Shown here one piece after another: positions 24,303 through 35,524 of a DNA stretch of 64,000 nt. This DNA comes from Ectobius pallidus. Taxonomy: Eukaryota > Arthropoda > Insecta > Blattodea > Ectobiidae. Numbering within the stretch: position 1 is the first letter of the stretch; every line of letters begins with the position of its first letter. A program made the translations under genes and the position numbers. Where the stretch lies: NCBI GenBank assembly GCA_964059195.1, contig CAXKWD010000005.1, positions 91,649,882 through 91,713,881 of the forward strand. The letters are read 5' to 3'. The notes under the pieces were generated by a model, which saw nothing but the letters and a program-made list of their open reading frames with translations, made no database searches and was not told the origin of the DNA.

Positions 24303-24562
24303 TAATATGTTCTGCATTGTAAGGGTTCGATGCAGCATGTTTGACTGTAATATATTTTTAGACAGCTTGAATTAAAAGTAGAACTTCTATCACGAAGTAA
24401 CAGTTGCACATTATCGCACTAAAGCTATAAATCTTTAATACACTCCATTGGTCCCAATTTTGGTATCTGTCACATGGAAAACACTCATTTAGTTAAAAAT
24501 ATTTGCATATGATTATTATATAGACTCAGTTTGATAAAAATTGACAATCGCTTTAATTCACA

Positions 24563-25410
24563 CCTTTTTAGGTAGATTTCAAAGAAAAATCTACCTATTG
24601 CAATGGATACCACTTCATGATTTTCGAAAAATTCTTTCATATCTTTACGTTTCATGCTCCCCTAAGTACGAAACCACCGCCCGTTCAAAAAAAAATTCTG
24701 TGATATTTATATATATATATATTTATATATATATATTTATATCTTTACACGATAGCGGCCGTAATTTTGAAGATATTTGAACCAAATTTTAATATGTTAT
24801 TTCTAGGCCCAATAGTTCGGACAAGTTCGTTAATGAGCAAAATTGGCCCAAGGGGGTGGTCGGGGAGGGGGTTGAAATTTTTAAAAATGTATATCTCGGC
24901 CCCTATGAAGTATAGAGGGAAACTTTGTTTGAATAAATTAGAGTACTCGCTATGGAGTTCACAGTGACACCAACGATTCGGGGGTTCGAGTGAGGGTGGG
25001 GGTGGGGGATGAAAATTCGAAACTTTTGAAACCACGTCTTGTGGGGTATCGTTGAAAAGCTCTTGATGAGTACTCTACAAATAAATAAATAGTTTCTTTA
25101 TAGCTCTCATATGACGCGAGATTTTAATGTTTGAAAATAATAACACTTAAAAGAATTATTATAATATCATAATTTTGTCTTGTTTAGCGGCTTTGCTAAT
25201 TTTATTCATTGTTGATCTTGCGCACGGCCTCCCAGAATATTATATCCTATTCTTGTTGTCAAAACAAATGATTGTAGGCTCTTCCTCTTTACTGCAGGTT
25301 TGCCATGCCAAGGCTAAAAAAGAAGAGTGCTGCGCAGCGATAATAAATTAAACCAAAAGCACTTTGAAATCTACCTCAGCCTGTAGGCCTGCCTAAAGGG
25401 ATTTTTTAAA
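24563..25410. repeat. Dispersed repeat, copy 1 of an inverted pair
   Basis: This segment matches 43709-44412 in inverted orientation: shared blocks include GAACGGGCGGTGGTTTCGTA (in complement here), the G-rich GGGGGTGGTCGGGGAGGGGG, and CAGCCTGTAGGC near the right end. The inner ends GGTAGATTTC and GAAATCTACC are inverted, and a short palindrome AGGTAGATTT-n7-AAATCTACCT lies at 24570-24596. Likely a transposon; the two copies differ by an internal TA-rich expansion. Confidence 0.75.
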
Positions 25411-25559
25411 TGTGAAATTTCTCATGGTGATTGCAAAAACTGTTATGTTTGGTGGGTGAAAAGCGTTTTCATATTTGCAGCAGTGTAGGAGAAAATCAAT
25501 AACAGCTGTCTGCTTGCTGCAACATGGCTGACTCTATGGTGCATAATTCATTACAATAA

Positions 25560-26609
25560 TATATATTTAAATGGCCTGGCGTCGCCCGGGTTTTGTATTT
25601 TGTAATATGAAATTAACTAATGGAGGACTTTCGATGTTGAAACTCTAGATACTTATATAATATGTATGTAGAATTCGAAATGAGGAAGAACGACATATGG
25701 CACTCAGACTAATCCCTCAGAAAACACTAGATATAGCTTTTTATGGCTCATAGAGGATGTCGAATGTTGCATTCCATTGCTTCTACACACCATGCCTGGG
25801 AGGAGTGCAAATAAGAAGAAAAAGAAATTCTGGTTACATAAGATTGTATTGTTTTGACAGAAAATTGTATTTATCACTCTCATATTACCATATAACCGTT
25901 TCAGGGCTGAAGAAAGAAAGAAAGAAAAAAAAAAAAATCAATATCACTTTCATACTTTCCTTCCTAAAAACCTGGGACATAATATACTGCGCGCGTAGGA
26001 CTGAAAATGTCCATCCCATTTTGTTTTCTTTTAGATGCTTAGGGCCTCTGATAAACATCCCTAGGCCTATTTCTCAACTAATACAAAGCCTACAGCTATG
26101 AGTGACGTATCAGTGGATAGGATTTGTTACCGACTTCCGATATAGCATACTCACTGGCACATACTTAAGTTGTCCCTGCAAAACGACCGCTTATTCTACA
26201 TCTAAATGTGAAGTGAGAAAATTATATTTTCTATGTCGAGGGTAGAGAAAGTTATGTGACTGCTTTATTTTCGTGGATATTATTCTTCAAGAATTATTTT
26301 CACAAATGCATTAATTACATCTATAGTATCAGAATTTGTTAAAGCCCAGTGTTATAATATAGTTTCCAAAGCCTTATGTGAACACCGTAAACAATACTTT
26401 CATTATGTAAACAATTGACAGCAGAACTCTCTAACTGTGCCTCATTTCACATTTCCAACTTTTCCCGTGGATTTTCAAAAAATTTTCTTTCATACAAACC
26501 TTGCCCTGACAATTACGAACACAACAAAACAAAAATCAGCCAAATCGGTCGAGGCGTTCTCAAGTGATGCGGCAACAACCATTTGGTAATTCATTTTTAT
26601 TAATATAGA
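25560..26609 (-). mobile_element. Helitron-like element
   Basis: Read on the minus strand the segment begins A|TCTATATTAATAAAAATG, fitting the Helitron 5' rule (starts TC, inserts between A and T), followed by TTGCCGCATCACTTGAGAAC. The other end has the GC-rich GGCCTGGCGTCGCCCGGGTT near 25575, hairpin-like, but no clear CTAG end. No Rep/helicase frame, so non-autonomous. A fragment of the same interior (ctcaactaatacaaagcct) recurs near 55986. Confidence 0.55.
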
Positions 26610-27250
26610 TTATTTCACAATCGTTAATGGCTGTCTAAAAAATACTGTACGATACACATAGTAAAATGATTTTATTTTGCTCATAGGATCGCTTGACTCA
26701 CCCATATGGGCTCATTCCATAAACATACCTATTCGCAAAATAAAATCCTTTTTCTAGCCCTTGTATCATAACTATTTTCTCCTTGTTCTTATTTTCTGCA
26801 TTGTGCAAGTACATACAGCCCATGCAGATTCATGCAAATGTTAAAATATAATACTGTGAACAGTAAATACAATACATACACCTATAAATATATGCATACA
26901 TATATAGGCCTGAACTCATAATCCAACTGGTCCGGTTTAGTGATCAATGTTCATCCTCAGACGTTGCTATTTTTTATAACACAATTCAAATTTGTATGTT
27001 TTAATTTCATGCCTGGCAAGGAAAAGGAAATCTTGAAAAATTATTATGCCTAAATATAAAAATATTACATTAATTTTTTTAAATACTTACAATCATAAAG
27101 GCATTGTCTTTTTTTAACTTGAACTTCACAGTTCTTTCTTCAACATACATGTGAGACATACATTTAACACCAGCAATTTTATTGCATATTCAGAATTGTG
27201 ACTTTGCAAAGCTCAACAAATGATTAATTAATTCACTTTTCGTTCAACAG

Positions 27251-27424
27251 GAAAAACAGAGGCTGAAAAAACAAGCAGACGAGGCACAGAAACTAGCTGA
27301 TGAAATGGAATCAAAGTATCATGACACAGTAGGACAGTTGGATATGACACGAGCAGATCTTGAAGAACTTCAGCGAAAGAATCAAACACTAGAAAGGAAG
27401 CTACAAGTTGCCATCCTCAATCAA
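27251..27424 (+). CDS. SALS-like protein, exon 8 (coiled coil)
   Basis: Acceptor cgttcaacag, donor AATCAA|GTATGT; a symmetric phase-0 exon of 58 codons. Residues 408-465: EKQRLKKQADEAQKLADEME, YHDTVGQLDMTRADLEELQ, and LERKLQVAILNQ, with strong heptad periodicity and no proline, so a long coiled coil continuing exons 6-7. Probably mediates self-association or binding to other thin-filament proteins; that role is inference. Confidence 0.9.
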
Positions 27425-27649
27425 GTATGTAGTACTACTGTATTGTAACAAAACTCCATTTTCAAGATATACAGTGGCTATAAACCTGTATCAATGACAA
27501 TCTTGAGGTAGACTGAACACAAGTTTTTATGCTTCTGTGAAGTAATTTCAGAAACTACTCAACCAATTCTGAAAAAAATATGTTCTGTTGAGAACTTAAT
27601 TTTCTCCTAATAAACAAGTTATAACACTGGAAGATTTATATAAAAGTAA

Positions 27650-27757
27650 ACGATATGTTTATAGTTTATTTAGTTTAATAAGAGGCCATATCCATGGCCG
27701 AAAATGAATCATATGTTTATTTCGTTTAATAAGAGACCATATCCATGGCCATTAACT
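27650..27757. repeat. ~55-bp direct tandem duplication
   Basis: The unit containing atatgtttat and gtttaataagag.ccatatcc occurs twice with a few mismatches, just after exon 8. Confidence 0.75.
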
Positions 27758-28957
27758 ACCATTTCACCGTAATAGTTAAATTCTTAAGACCTTTTACCAT
27801 TGATGGCTACACAATGGCAAAACTTCTATGTTTAATCATGGAAAAGAAAATAAGAATTAATCACCTTACAGTAGGGAAAGAAATTTAAAGTCTGAAGGAA
27901 GTAGCCAAACCAAAAATAATAGTTTCCAAAAATTTTGTGTCTGAATGGTAAAGGGGAAAAAGGAAAAATGTCAAAAAAATCAAAGTTTTGCAGGAAAGCA
28001 AAACAATCTTTAAAGTTTCAGTGCTCAAAACTCAGACGTATGAAATCAATAATGAATGCATTTTCATTCTATAGTAACAACAATGTGTTTTAGACATGTG
28101 GTGTGAATATAAAGTTCTAAATTTAACTAAAATATGTAAAAAGAATGTCAAATGCAATAAAATGCACAAATATTTTGAGGTAGCAGTTCCCTACATTTTT
28201 GCAGAATTTTAAATTATAAAAACTTGTAATTAAACATTAATTACATTAATTATTCCTTACGAGGAAGACACTGAAAGTACATCTGAGTTTTTCTGGAACA
28301 AAATTTCTTCAAATGATTTATACCTGCTTATACCTGCATAGCTTACTTCTCCTTTGAAAGTGGGTTAAATTCTAAAGTAGGGATGGGTCCTCGATACTTT
28401 CGATACCTCGATACCCTCGATACTTGCATGGTATCGGCATCGAGCGATACTTCAGAAAACTCGCTCGATACTTTTTCGATACTTTGGTAATTCTGCAATT
28501 TAAGGAAATGCGTATCTCTTTCTGCTTTTAGTAGTCTATTAAATATAGTAAATACTTCTGTTTCTCCTTTAAATGGAGAAAACCACTCTGTGACTTTTGT
28601 CTGGTCATAAATAAAGACTTTCCGACTTTAAAAATCAAACAGAAGAGATCCTTAATTGTTTTTTTTTTCCTGTGAAACGTTTCAATAACAACCAACAAGC
28701 AAGCTGACTGTCCAAACCCTGCTCCCTTGCAGAGATTAAGTTACTGCTTATTCTGCAAACCTTAAAACAGTTTGTTCATTGTACTGCTCTGTGATCTGAG
28801 TAGAACGTCACATGATTATTTTATCCATTCATAAGCAATCTATTTTGGTATGCTTTTAAAACAAGTCAGCATACCGGCTTTCAGTTGATATCTCTACGTG
28901 ACAGAAGAATAATGTGTGTATTGCGTACGATAACATATATATTTTTTTCCAGTCAAT

Positions 28958-29278
28958 ATGAGTGAAGTGTGGAACTATTTTCAAATAGACCCTCATTGTG
29001 ATAATCGCGCCATTTGCAGCATTTGTAAAAAACGTTTTTCTCATGGTGGAAAATCTCACAACACTAGTAACCTTAAAAAAAATGTTACATCAGTGCATAA
29101 AATTGCCTTTTCAAAACCTCTTAATAAAAAATTATGCGGAAGTGTAAATTTAACTCCTGAAGAAGAAACAGCAGTGAAAGGACGAGTTTTTCGCAGTCCT
29201 AGTGCTCTCAATTCTGCTAATGACCGATTGGTGGACCTTGCTAACCAACAGGAATGTACTGCATCCAAAAATGATGAG
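28958..29278 (+). CDS. hAT BED zinc-finger exon
   Basis: Starts at the ATG at 28958 (MSEVWNYFQIDPHC). It encodes a BED-type zinc finger near residues 4-50: W5, YF, CSICKKRF with the Cys pair, then H and H in SHNTSNLKKNVTSVH. The reading continues to ASKNDE and meets a donor-like GAG|GTAGGA. The natural partner is the exon at 29402. In full-length hAT transposases the RNase H-like DDE core lies between these domains and is absent here. Confidence 0.75.
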
Positions 29279-29401
29279 GTAGGATTTTTTATTTTTTATT
29301 CCAAAATTACATATATGTGGGAATAGTAATGTAGTACTGACGTACTCGTAAGAATCGATCATTCAAGAACATTTTTATTTATTTTATTTTAAATGTCACA
29401 G

Positions 29402-29728
29402 ACGTCAAAGCCCGAGAAATTGCCAGGAATGTGGTACCTGTATAGTAACATTATGCAAGAAAATAATATGTCAAATTCACTGCCAGTAAACAGTTCCCAG
29501 GAAGAAATCACTGCATATCTCAAAGACGATTTGTTACCTCCTCTTTCTAGCTCATTAGATTACTGGAAAACAAACACAAAATTTCAGAAACTAAAGAAGT
29601 TAGCTGTGAAATACCTGTCCATACCACCAGCAACAGTTTTCTCTGAAAGAAAAAGTGAGAATGCTAGTATTTTTGAACAAAAACTTGTAAGTGGACTGTT
29701 TCAAAAACAAATTTTACTTTTAATGTAG
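29402..29728 (+). CDS. hAT C-terminal dimerisation exon
   Basis: Follows acceptor-like aaatgtcacag in phase 0. The translation has EITAYLKDDLLPPLSSSLDYWKTN, then KLKKLAVKYLSIPPATVFSER, matching the hAT C-terminal dimerisation region (YL..P...YWK.N...P.L..LA..YLSIP.TS..SER). The following FSTAGN-like block is altered (KSENASIFEQK). If joined to the BED exon the product is 215 residues and entirely open. It could act as a DNA-binding regulator of related elements, or be a neutral relic. Confidence 0.75.
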   Translation, partial: TSKPEKLPGMWYLYSNIMQENNMSNSLPVNSSQEEITAYLKDDLLPPLSSSLDYWKTNTKFQKLKKLAVKYLSIPPATVFSERKSENASIFEQKLVSGLFQKQILLLM

Positions 29729-30119
29729 AGTTTAAAAATAATTATAGGCTACTGATGATATTAAATTTTGTCTCATTAAATATGCACACTTAATTCATTT
29801 AGTTGGTATTACACAGTTCTCTCAACTTTTTATTTGTAATGTACCTATTTATTGAAACTGGAAATGTTGATGGTATCAAGTATCGAGTATCGAGGAAAAT
29901 ATCATGCATCGGTATCGAGTATCGAGAAAACCTGGTATCGACCCATCCCTATTCTAAAGCAAAATAAACATAAAGGTACCGCAATAATTAATTCTGTAAA
30001 AATTAAAGTAATAAAGGTGATTTGTCCTTAAAATTTCAGAAATTCTTGAATTTTTGTACAGTCATTAATAATGGAATCTGGATAAAATAATAGGGAAAAA
30101 ACAAATTTAAGTCGCACCT

Positions 30120-30620
30120 TGGGATGAATGTTCCCACCCACCACCCCCTCGTGATGCACTTTCTTTTATACCACAATCCAGCGAATTCTTCTGTCCTCAT
30201 ATTACAAAGAAACTCGTGATTGGACGTTGGTGGTGTGACGCCATACCGCTAAACAAAAGGTGACAGGCTGACAAACCTCTGGGAGATATAATATGCCACA
30301 TTTTCGAAACCTACAAACAGTGTATCGTACATTATTCGAAAATGCAAGGGTGCTTCGCTACGGCTGCCGCCTCCACTTCGCGCACTTAACTATGTGGTTA
30401 GTGTTACGCATTATTTAGACTATATGCAGAGGTGATTGTGGTACAGTCGAGAGTGCCGAGTGAGCTAGCGGTTTGTCATTTTAGTACAAGGGTCGGTAAC
30501 TGGTATTTGGTATGGTCAGGAGTGTCGAGTGATGGCACGGTCGGGAGTTCCAAGGTGGTCGCCATAACAACGCAGTGAGCGGAGCATAAGGGGCGATTTA
30601 CATTTGATTTATGCCAAATA
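30120..30620. other. GC/CpG-richer intronic patch, nature unknown
   Basis: Stands out from its AT-rich surroundings, with many CpG dinucleotides (for example cttcgcgcac, gtacagtcgagagtgccgag). No open frame, no clear inverted ends, no recognised family. Possibly an unrecognised transposon or an intronic regulatory element. Confidence 0.3.
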
Positions 30621-31281
30621 ATATAACATCACCTAAGAAATTAACACCCCAAGCTGTCACATGTACAGTGAATGTCCTTGTTGCTACTGACTTTCCACCT
30701 TCATGTCCTGTGATGCATGAACATTCCCCCTTCATAACCTGAATGGTGAAATTTAAACTGCTATTTTTCCCTTACCTTATTCTTTCTTCACCAATTTCAT
30801 TTGCAACACTAAAAGATTGCTAAGTCAGCTACCAGATGGACTTTCTGATTTTAGCTAACCTTCCCCCTTCTCCCCCTGTACCCTTCATATGGTCAAGTAT
30901 TATACCTTATTCGGAATTATGAAGAACTACTGCTTCCCACTTTTCTTCTAAACATTTAAAATATAATAGCATGTAACCCTTTTAAATATCATCCTTCAAC
31001 ATGCAATATTAAATGGAAATACTAAAAATAACACTCTTAAGCCCGTTCTTACAATGTCCAGTTAAGTAGGAGTAAATGTTCACTGACAGTTTATTTTACA
31101 GTCAGAGTCAAGTTCCAGTAAATGCTTCTTTATTCTTATTATCTCCTAGTTTAAGTTTACTCCCGGTTAATGCAATCAGACAACATTTGTAGCAGTTGGT
31201 ACAAGCGTTTCTCAGATATTTGTTTTAGTTTTTCGTCTGTTTTCATTGTTTGGTTTGATTTTGCAATGGATAATGAGGGTA

Positions 31282-31458
31282 ATGGCTGATATCAAAAAGG
31301 AAAAGGACACACCACATTATTACCCTTTAACAGAACAACTGGTCTTCAATATTATCGATGAAAAGTGTCATATAATTGAAAATAAAAAAGAGTCGCAGTT
31401 ACATGGGGTCAGAGGAATAAAGCTCGGAAAGATGTATCAGAAAAAATCTTACATGTAA
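31282..31458 (+). pseudogene. Myb/SANT-like DNA-binding domain fragment
   Basis: The translation from ATG 31282 has YPLTEQLVFNIIDEKCHIIENKKE followed by GVRGIKLGKMYQKK. It resembles the Myb/SANT-like (zeste/NAIF1 type) domain, where the pattern is LLxLVEKxKxVIENKKTD followed by W.KI...FN. Such proteins are often the accessory frame of PIF/Harbinger transposons. Truncated to 58 residues before a stop; no transposase found nearby. Confidence 0.4.
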
Positions 31459-31666
31459 CATAATGTTCTCTAACCTTAATATATTCCAGTATACAGTACA
31501 GACAGTAAAGTGCATTCAGTTGTCTTAGCCTCATTAAAATCGCATCATTCACAAAGCGAGACCTAAAACCAAAGTTTGTGTAGCCTAATGAAATGAGAAG
31601 AGCCTATATTAGGATATTTTTTCAAATAAAAGTTTTAACTCTTAAGTAACAATATTATATACAACC

Positions 31667-31820
31667 ACCTGTGTGGTCTCCATGTTAGCATTGCTGGCTA
31701 CGGATCTGCAGGCTGGGGTTCGATCCCCGGTACTTCTTCGGATTTTTCTGAAGTAGTAAGGTCTAGAATGGGGTGCACTGTCTCTCAATATAAACTGAGG
31801 AGATACTGAAAAGCTGTTCT
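31667..31820 (+). mobile_element. tRNA-derived SINE, dimeric-head family
   Basis: Head ACCTGTGTGGTCTCCATGTT (A-box-like GTGGTCTnnTGGTTAGCAT in the family), then B box GGGTTCGATCCCC, then the family body TTCTGAAGTAGTAAGGTCTAG and GGGGTGCACTGTC. Truncated in the tail. Confidence 0.75.
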
Positions 31821-32345
31821 GTATTTTCTATTTAAGGTTTAAAGACAGGTAGATGACAAAGATGGTAAGCCTAGTCCCTCCACGGATATATATATTTAAA
31901 TATATATACATAAAATTGCAAAAAACAATATTTTCTTCATGTAAAGTGGCATTATAAGTAAGAGAAAGTTGTAGCCAATATTCGTGCCACATCCCCAGAA
32001 GATGTCTCCAAATATAAAATTTTGTTTTTATAAGGTTTCTCATTCTTGAGCTAGCCTATGCCATTTAAACACACAGACAGACAAAAATATTCCTAAAACT
32101 TTTTTTTTTGGATTCAGGAACTTCAAAATATGTATTTATGCGACACTGAATTTTGGGGTCAAACACAATACTTCCACTACCTTCCCTACTGTATGGGTAA
32201 AGGAAGTAAAAAATGGAATATCTTGGAAAAACTCTCGATTTTAGGTCTTTTTTCATGTATTGGAAACTGTTAATCACCACTTTCATTATCAAAGCAGCTA
32301 AATGATTTTGTCTCTCCATTTTATTCTGTTCGCAAGAAGTATAAC

Positions 32346-33111
32346 CAGTGAGGGAAGTGAGGCGGTATGCGCCGGTATGGAATACCGTCACTGGTTTTAA
32401 AGGTCCAATGGCATACCGGCACTGGTTTCAATGGTGAAATAGCATACCGTCACTGAAAATCAATGGCTATTTAATACAAATTGTTATTGTTCCTTTGAGT
32501 TGTAATATAATAAATACTTTTCATGATTATTCACCAACTCATACGCTTTCATCAGTAGCCATTGTCACTGTAACTTCTGATGGTCTTTGTTGCCATCTTA
32601 ATGACTGCACCACTATATTCTATGTTTTGAAAATGATTCTCGGTAAAAAAATGTTGTGATTTTTATATTGTTTAATTTTGTCTTAAATACTTTTAAAATA
32701 TTTTTATTGAAGTAAATAAACTCTCAAAGGCTCTACATCCCTGGCCTACCACCCGACCACTGCTCATCTACCACAGGTGGCAGGATTGGGGGCATGTGGT
32801 CAGCATGCCGACACCCACTGCTGTTATTGATGGTTTCTGTGATGTGAAATAAATGAAGGTCTGTCAATCGACATTACATGATGTTCTAGTCTTGTGTTAT
32901 GCTCCTACATGGCAATCATCTATACAGCAGGATTGGTTACTCATGAAGGAAGTTAATTGAAAACACCAAGTGGATATCACATATCCTGCATACCACATAA
33001 TTATTATCTTGTAAAGGAGGGAATGTAGGCCTACTTTTTTAAATTGAGGTATGTTAGGAAAAAACATTGAGATAGCATACCGCCTCTGGATTTTTCTCAC
33101 TTCCTTCACTG
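32346..33111. mobile_element. hAT-like MITE with perfect target duplication (766 bp)
   Basis: Starts CAGTGAGGGAAGTGAG and ends with the complement CTCACTTCCTTCACTG, flanked by the perfect 8-bp repeat AGTATAAC on both sides. The left subterminal region has three variants of TAGCATACCGTCACTGG. It contains a piece of SINE tail at 32738-32845. Confidence 0.9.
32738..32845 (-). mobile_element. SINE tail fragment inside the hAT MITE
   Basis: Shares GTGGTCAGCATGCCGACACC, the preceding accactgc.catctacca and the following gatggtttc with 48050-48145. Only the tail portion of the SINE is present. Confidence 0.7.
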
Positions 33112-33487
33112 AGTATAACTGTTCGTGAGAAGTATAATCTCAAAAATCATCCAGTTAGAAGTTTACCTGTACATTTTTCTACAGTAAAGATTACTGCCGG
33201 GGAAGAGATTTTTACCAAGAGTTAACCCCTAAACAGACAGGCTATTGTAAAATCAGACTGTCAGTAAAATAACCATAAAAATAGCTGCAAATATTTTACC
33301 AGAGGTGGTACCTCCCCTATTAAAAAATAAATACTTTGTATGGCACAAACTAATTTAAACAAATAGAGTATTTTCAAAATATTTCAACTAATAGTAAGCT
33401 TATCGGCCTTAACAAACAAAAGTCAAGCACAAACTACATTACTGTACTATTTGCTCTTGGAGATGCTAAAGCTGCCATTAAGTACCA

Positions 33488-33823
33488 CATATGCAGTGAC
33501 GCTAACCTCTTCTCTTCCGACCTAATGATGTCACATTGTCGCTTTATTCCACCTCCTTCATAACGTGGATGACAGTGCATGATCACATTTCGCCTTCACT
33601 CAACTCTCTCAGTGACGGCTGATCGCAATGGCATGTTCCAAGATAACCTCACACAGTGAATTCTGAGGATAAAACATGCCACTGTGATCAGCCATCACTG
33701 AGTGAATGAGTGAAGGAAAAATGTGATCATGCGCTGCCAAAAGCAATTGAAGGAAGTAGGGCAAAGCAACAATGTGGCATCATTAGCTCATAAGAGAAGA
33801 GGTTGGGTATCACTGCACATAAG
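33488..33823. mobile_element. Hairpin MITE, near-perfect long palindrome
   Basis: The left arm ~33488-33635 and right arm ~33672-33823 are reverse complements at roughly 80% by eye: CAGTGA, AACCTCTTCTCTT, GTCACATTGTCGC, GCATGATCACATTT, and CAGTGA.GGCTGATC all recur inverted. The loop is only a few tens of bases. No coding. Confidence 0.8.
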
Positions 33824-34203
33824 AAACCAAAACTAATCAGACTTGCATGGGAAATCCAAATTAAGTTATATCGATAATTTCTATATTTCCAAACTCTTAC
33901 AAGTAAATACAAATATTCAGCCATCTTGTTCATGATGGTAGTTACTGTCTAGGGCAATACTAAGTACCAGTACTAAATAAGAATGGTTTTTCAAAATCAA
34001 ACTTCTGTCACACATCTCAGACTTTTGATTGCTAATGACAATCTGGCGACAGAAATTTTGCCCCCGGCCCTACACTATTGAAATAATGTAGTTACCATGT
34101 ATCAAATACTATATTTATATTTCAAAGGAAACTTAGCTTTTAGAGAATCTTTCTGTAAGCAAATCTTACAAACATTCAATTAATATTGGTGAAAATTTTT
34201 TAG

Positions 34204-34524
34204 GACAAAGGAGACAATCAACCCTTGAGAAGACAGCCTTCAGCAAAGAAACTAGCAGCAGCTAAACAGAGCACCAGTGATATGCAGCAAGCAGTAGAAA
34301 ATCAAACAAAAGCAGAAGAGGAAGAGGAATCAGAATATGAAGAGGTGACTGAGACAGAGACTGAATCTTCAGATGAGGAAGAAGATGCAGCAGTTCTTCA
34401 AGAGAGGAGGACAGCAAGAGAACTGAAGCTACTAGCCACCAAACTCAAGTCATTCAAAGACAAGGAAGAGGCAGCAAGGAAAGAAAGGCATTCATTAAGG
34501 GATCAGCTCAAGAAACAACAGAAG
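34204..34524 (+). CDS. SALS-like protein, exon 9 (acidic, coiled coil)
   Basis: Acceptor aattttttag, donor CAGAAG|GTAATT; a symmetric phase-0 exon of 107 codons. Residues 466-572. Opens with basic PLRRQPSAKKLAAAKQ, then an acidic block (EEEEESEYEEV through SSDEEEDAAV), then a charged helix (ARELKLLATKLKSFKDKEE to SLRDQLKKQQK). RRQPS is a basophilic kinase-type context, noted only as a pattern. The acidic block here mirrors the one in exon 10. Confidence 0.9.
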
Positions 34525-35380
34525 GTAATTAATCTTATCTATATTCCTATAAATAAAATTATAGGATTTTGCATGTTTATTCCTTCGATCTTTTTTAAAG
34601 AACATGAAATAAGTTAATTACCCATTTCGGTGGATTTCTATCTGTGGGATTTTCAGTTTTCATTTCTCTCTCTCTGTATAGGCCCATCTTGGTATCAATG
34701 ATGCCTAATCAGTACAAGGCTTGTAAACTACAGAGGTAGCGTATTCCGGCGAGTTTATAGGACAGGGGGTTGCGGCGAGCAGGCGAGTGTGTGACGTCAC
34801 AAGATTCCAGATCTCGCAATTTTCAGTTTTTACTCAGTCTAGAAAATCTTACACCGCGTGATTAAACTCGTAACCTTTAATTAACCCGTGGTCGGATTCC
34901 TGTGAAATTTATACAGAAATAATCTACACACATCAGCCCTACTGATGGTTAAAACAGAGCCTTAAAAAAGCGGACACAAATGTTTTTATTTCATTTTATA
35001 AACATCACCCGTTACACAAAATTCATGGAGGGAGAAGCAAATTTCACTATGCGACAATTTTTTGTATTTTCGTGTCCCGAAAAAACTTCAAGCGAGAAAG
35101 TTTTAGTGAAATAATTGAATTTTAATGCAAATGAAGTTCCAGCCCCATATCTCGAATGGTTTACGAGTAATTGAGTGGTAATTATTCCGGGCGCTTCAAG
35201 GTGTCAGAATGATTTGGCGCTTCAAACACGACAGTAGAGAGCATGGTGCCGCTGACAAAGCTTCTACCTACTGATCTCGGCCGCTTGACCGCAGTCTTTT
35301 AGGATAGATATTACCAGTACATACTGTTTTTAATAATACAAATGGAAGGTGCTTTAGAAAGTGCAATTAACTGAACCATT

Positions 35381-35524
35381 ATGCCGGGCCAGATATGTGC
35401 TGTGGCAGTGTGTAACAGTAATTTTGTAGATTATAGAAAACAGCTAAGATGTGGACTGTTCTGTTATTCAAGTTACTTAAAATGTTCTTCTGATTCTACA
35501 GCATTTGTCTTTAAAATCTTGTAA
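35381..35524 (+). pseudogene. THAP-like N-terminal fragment
   Basis: The 47-residue frame MPGQICAVAVCNSNFVDYRK… has the opening of a THAP zinc finger (M-P-x-x-x-C-x4-C-x-N), then stops before the C-x2-H pair, the tryptophan and the AVPTIF-type end of the domain. THAP fingers occur at the N-terminus of P-element-type transposases, so this may be what is left of the element's transposase. Only the first Cys pair supports the call. Confidence 0.4.

Larger units (their letters stand above)
28378..29951 (+). mobile_element. Internally deleted hAT transposon (1.57 kb)
   Basis: Ends TAGGGATGGGTC and GACCCATCCCTA form a perfect 12-bp inverted repeat, flanked by the perfect 8-bp duplication TTCTAAAG (28370-28377 and 29952-29959). 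Both subterminal regions are crowded with TCGATAC/GTATCGA words, likely transposase binding sites. It carries a BED finger and a dimerisation domain but no catalytic core. Confidence 0.93.

Noticed and set aside
25757..26101. 114-residue plus-strand protein
   Set aside because: Lies inside the Helitron-like element, includes a Lys run from a purine tract, and shows no family.
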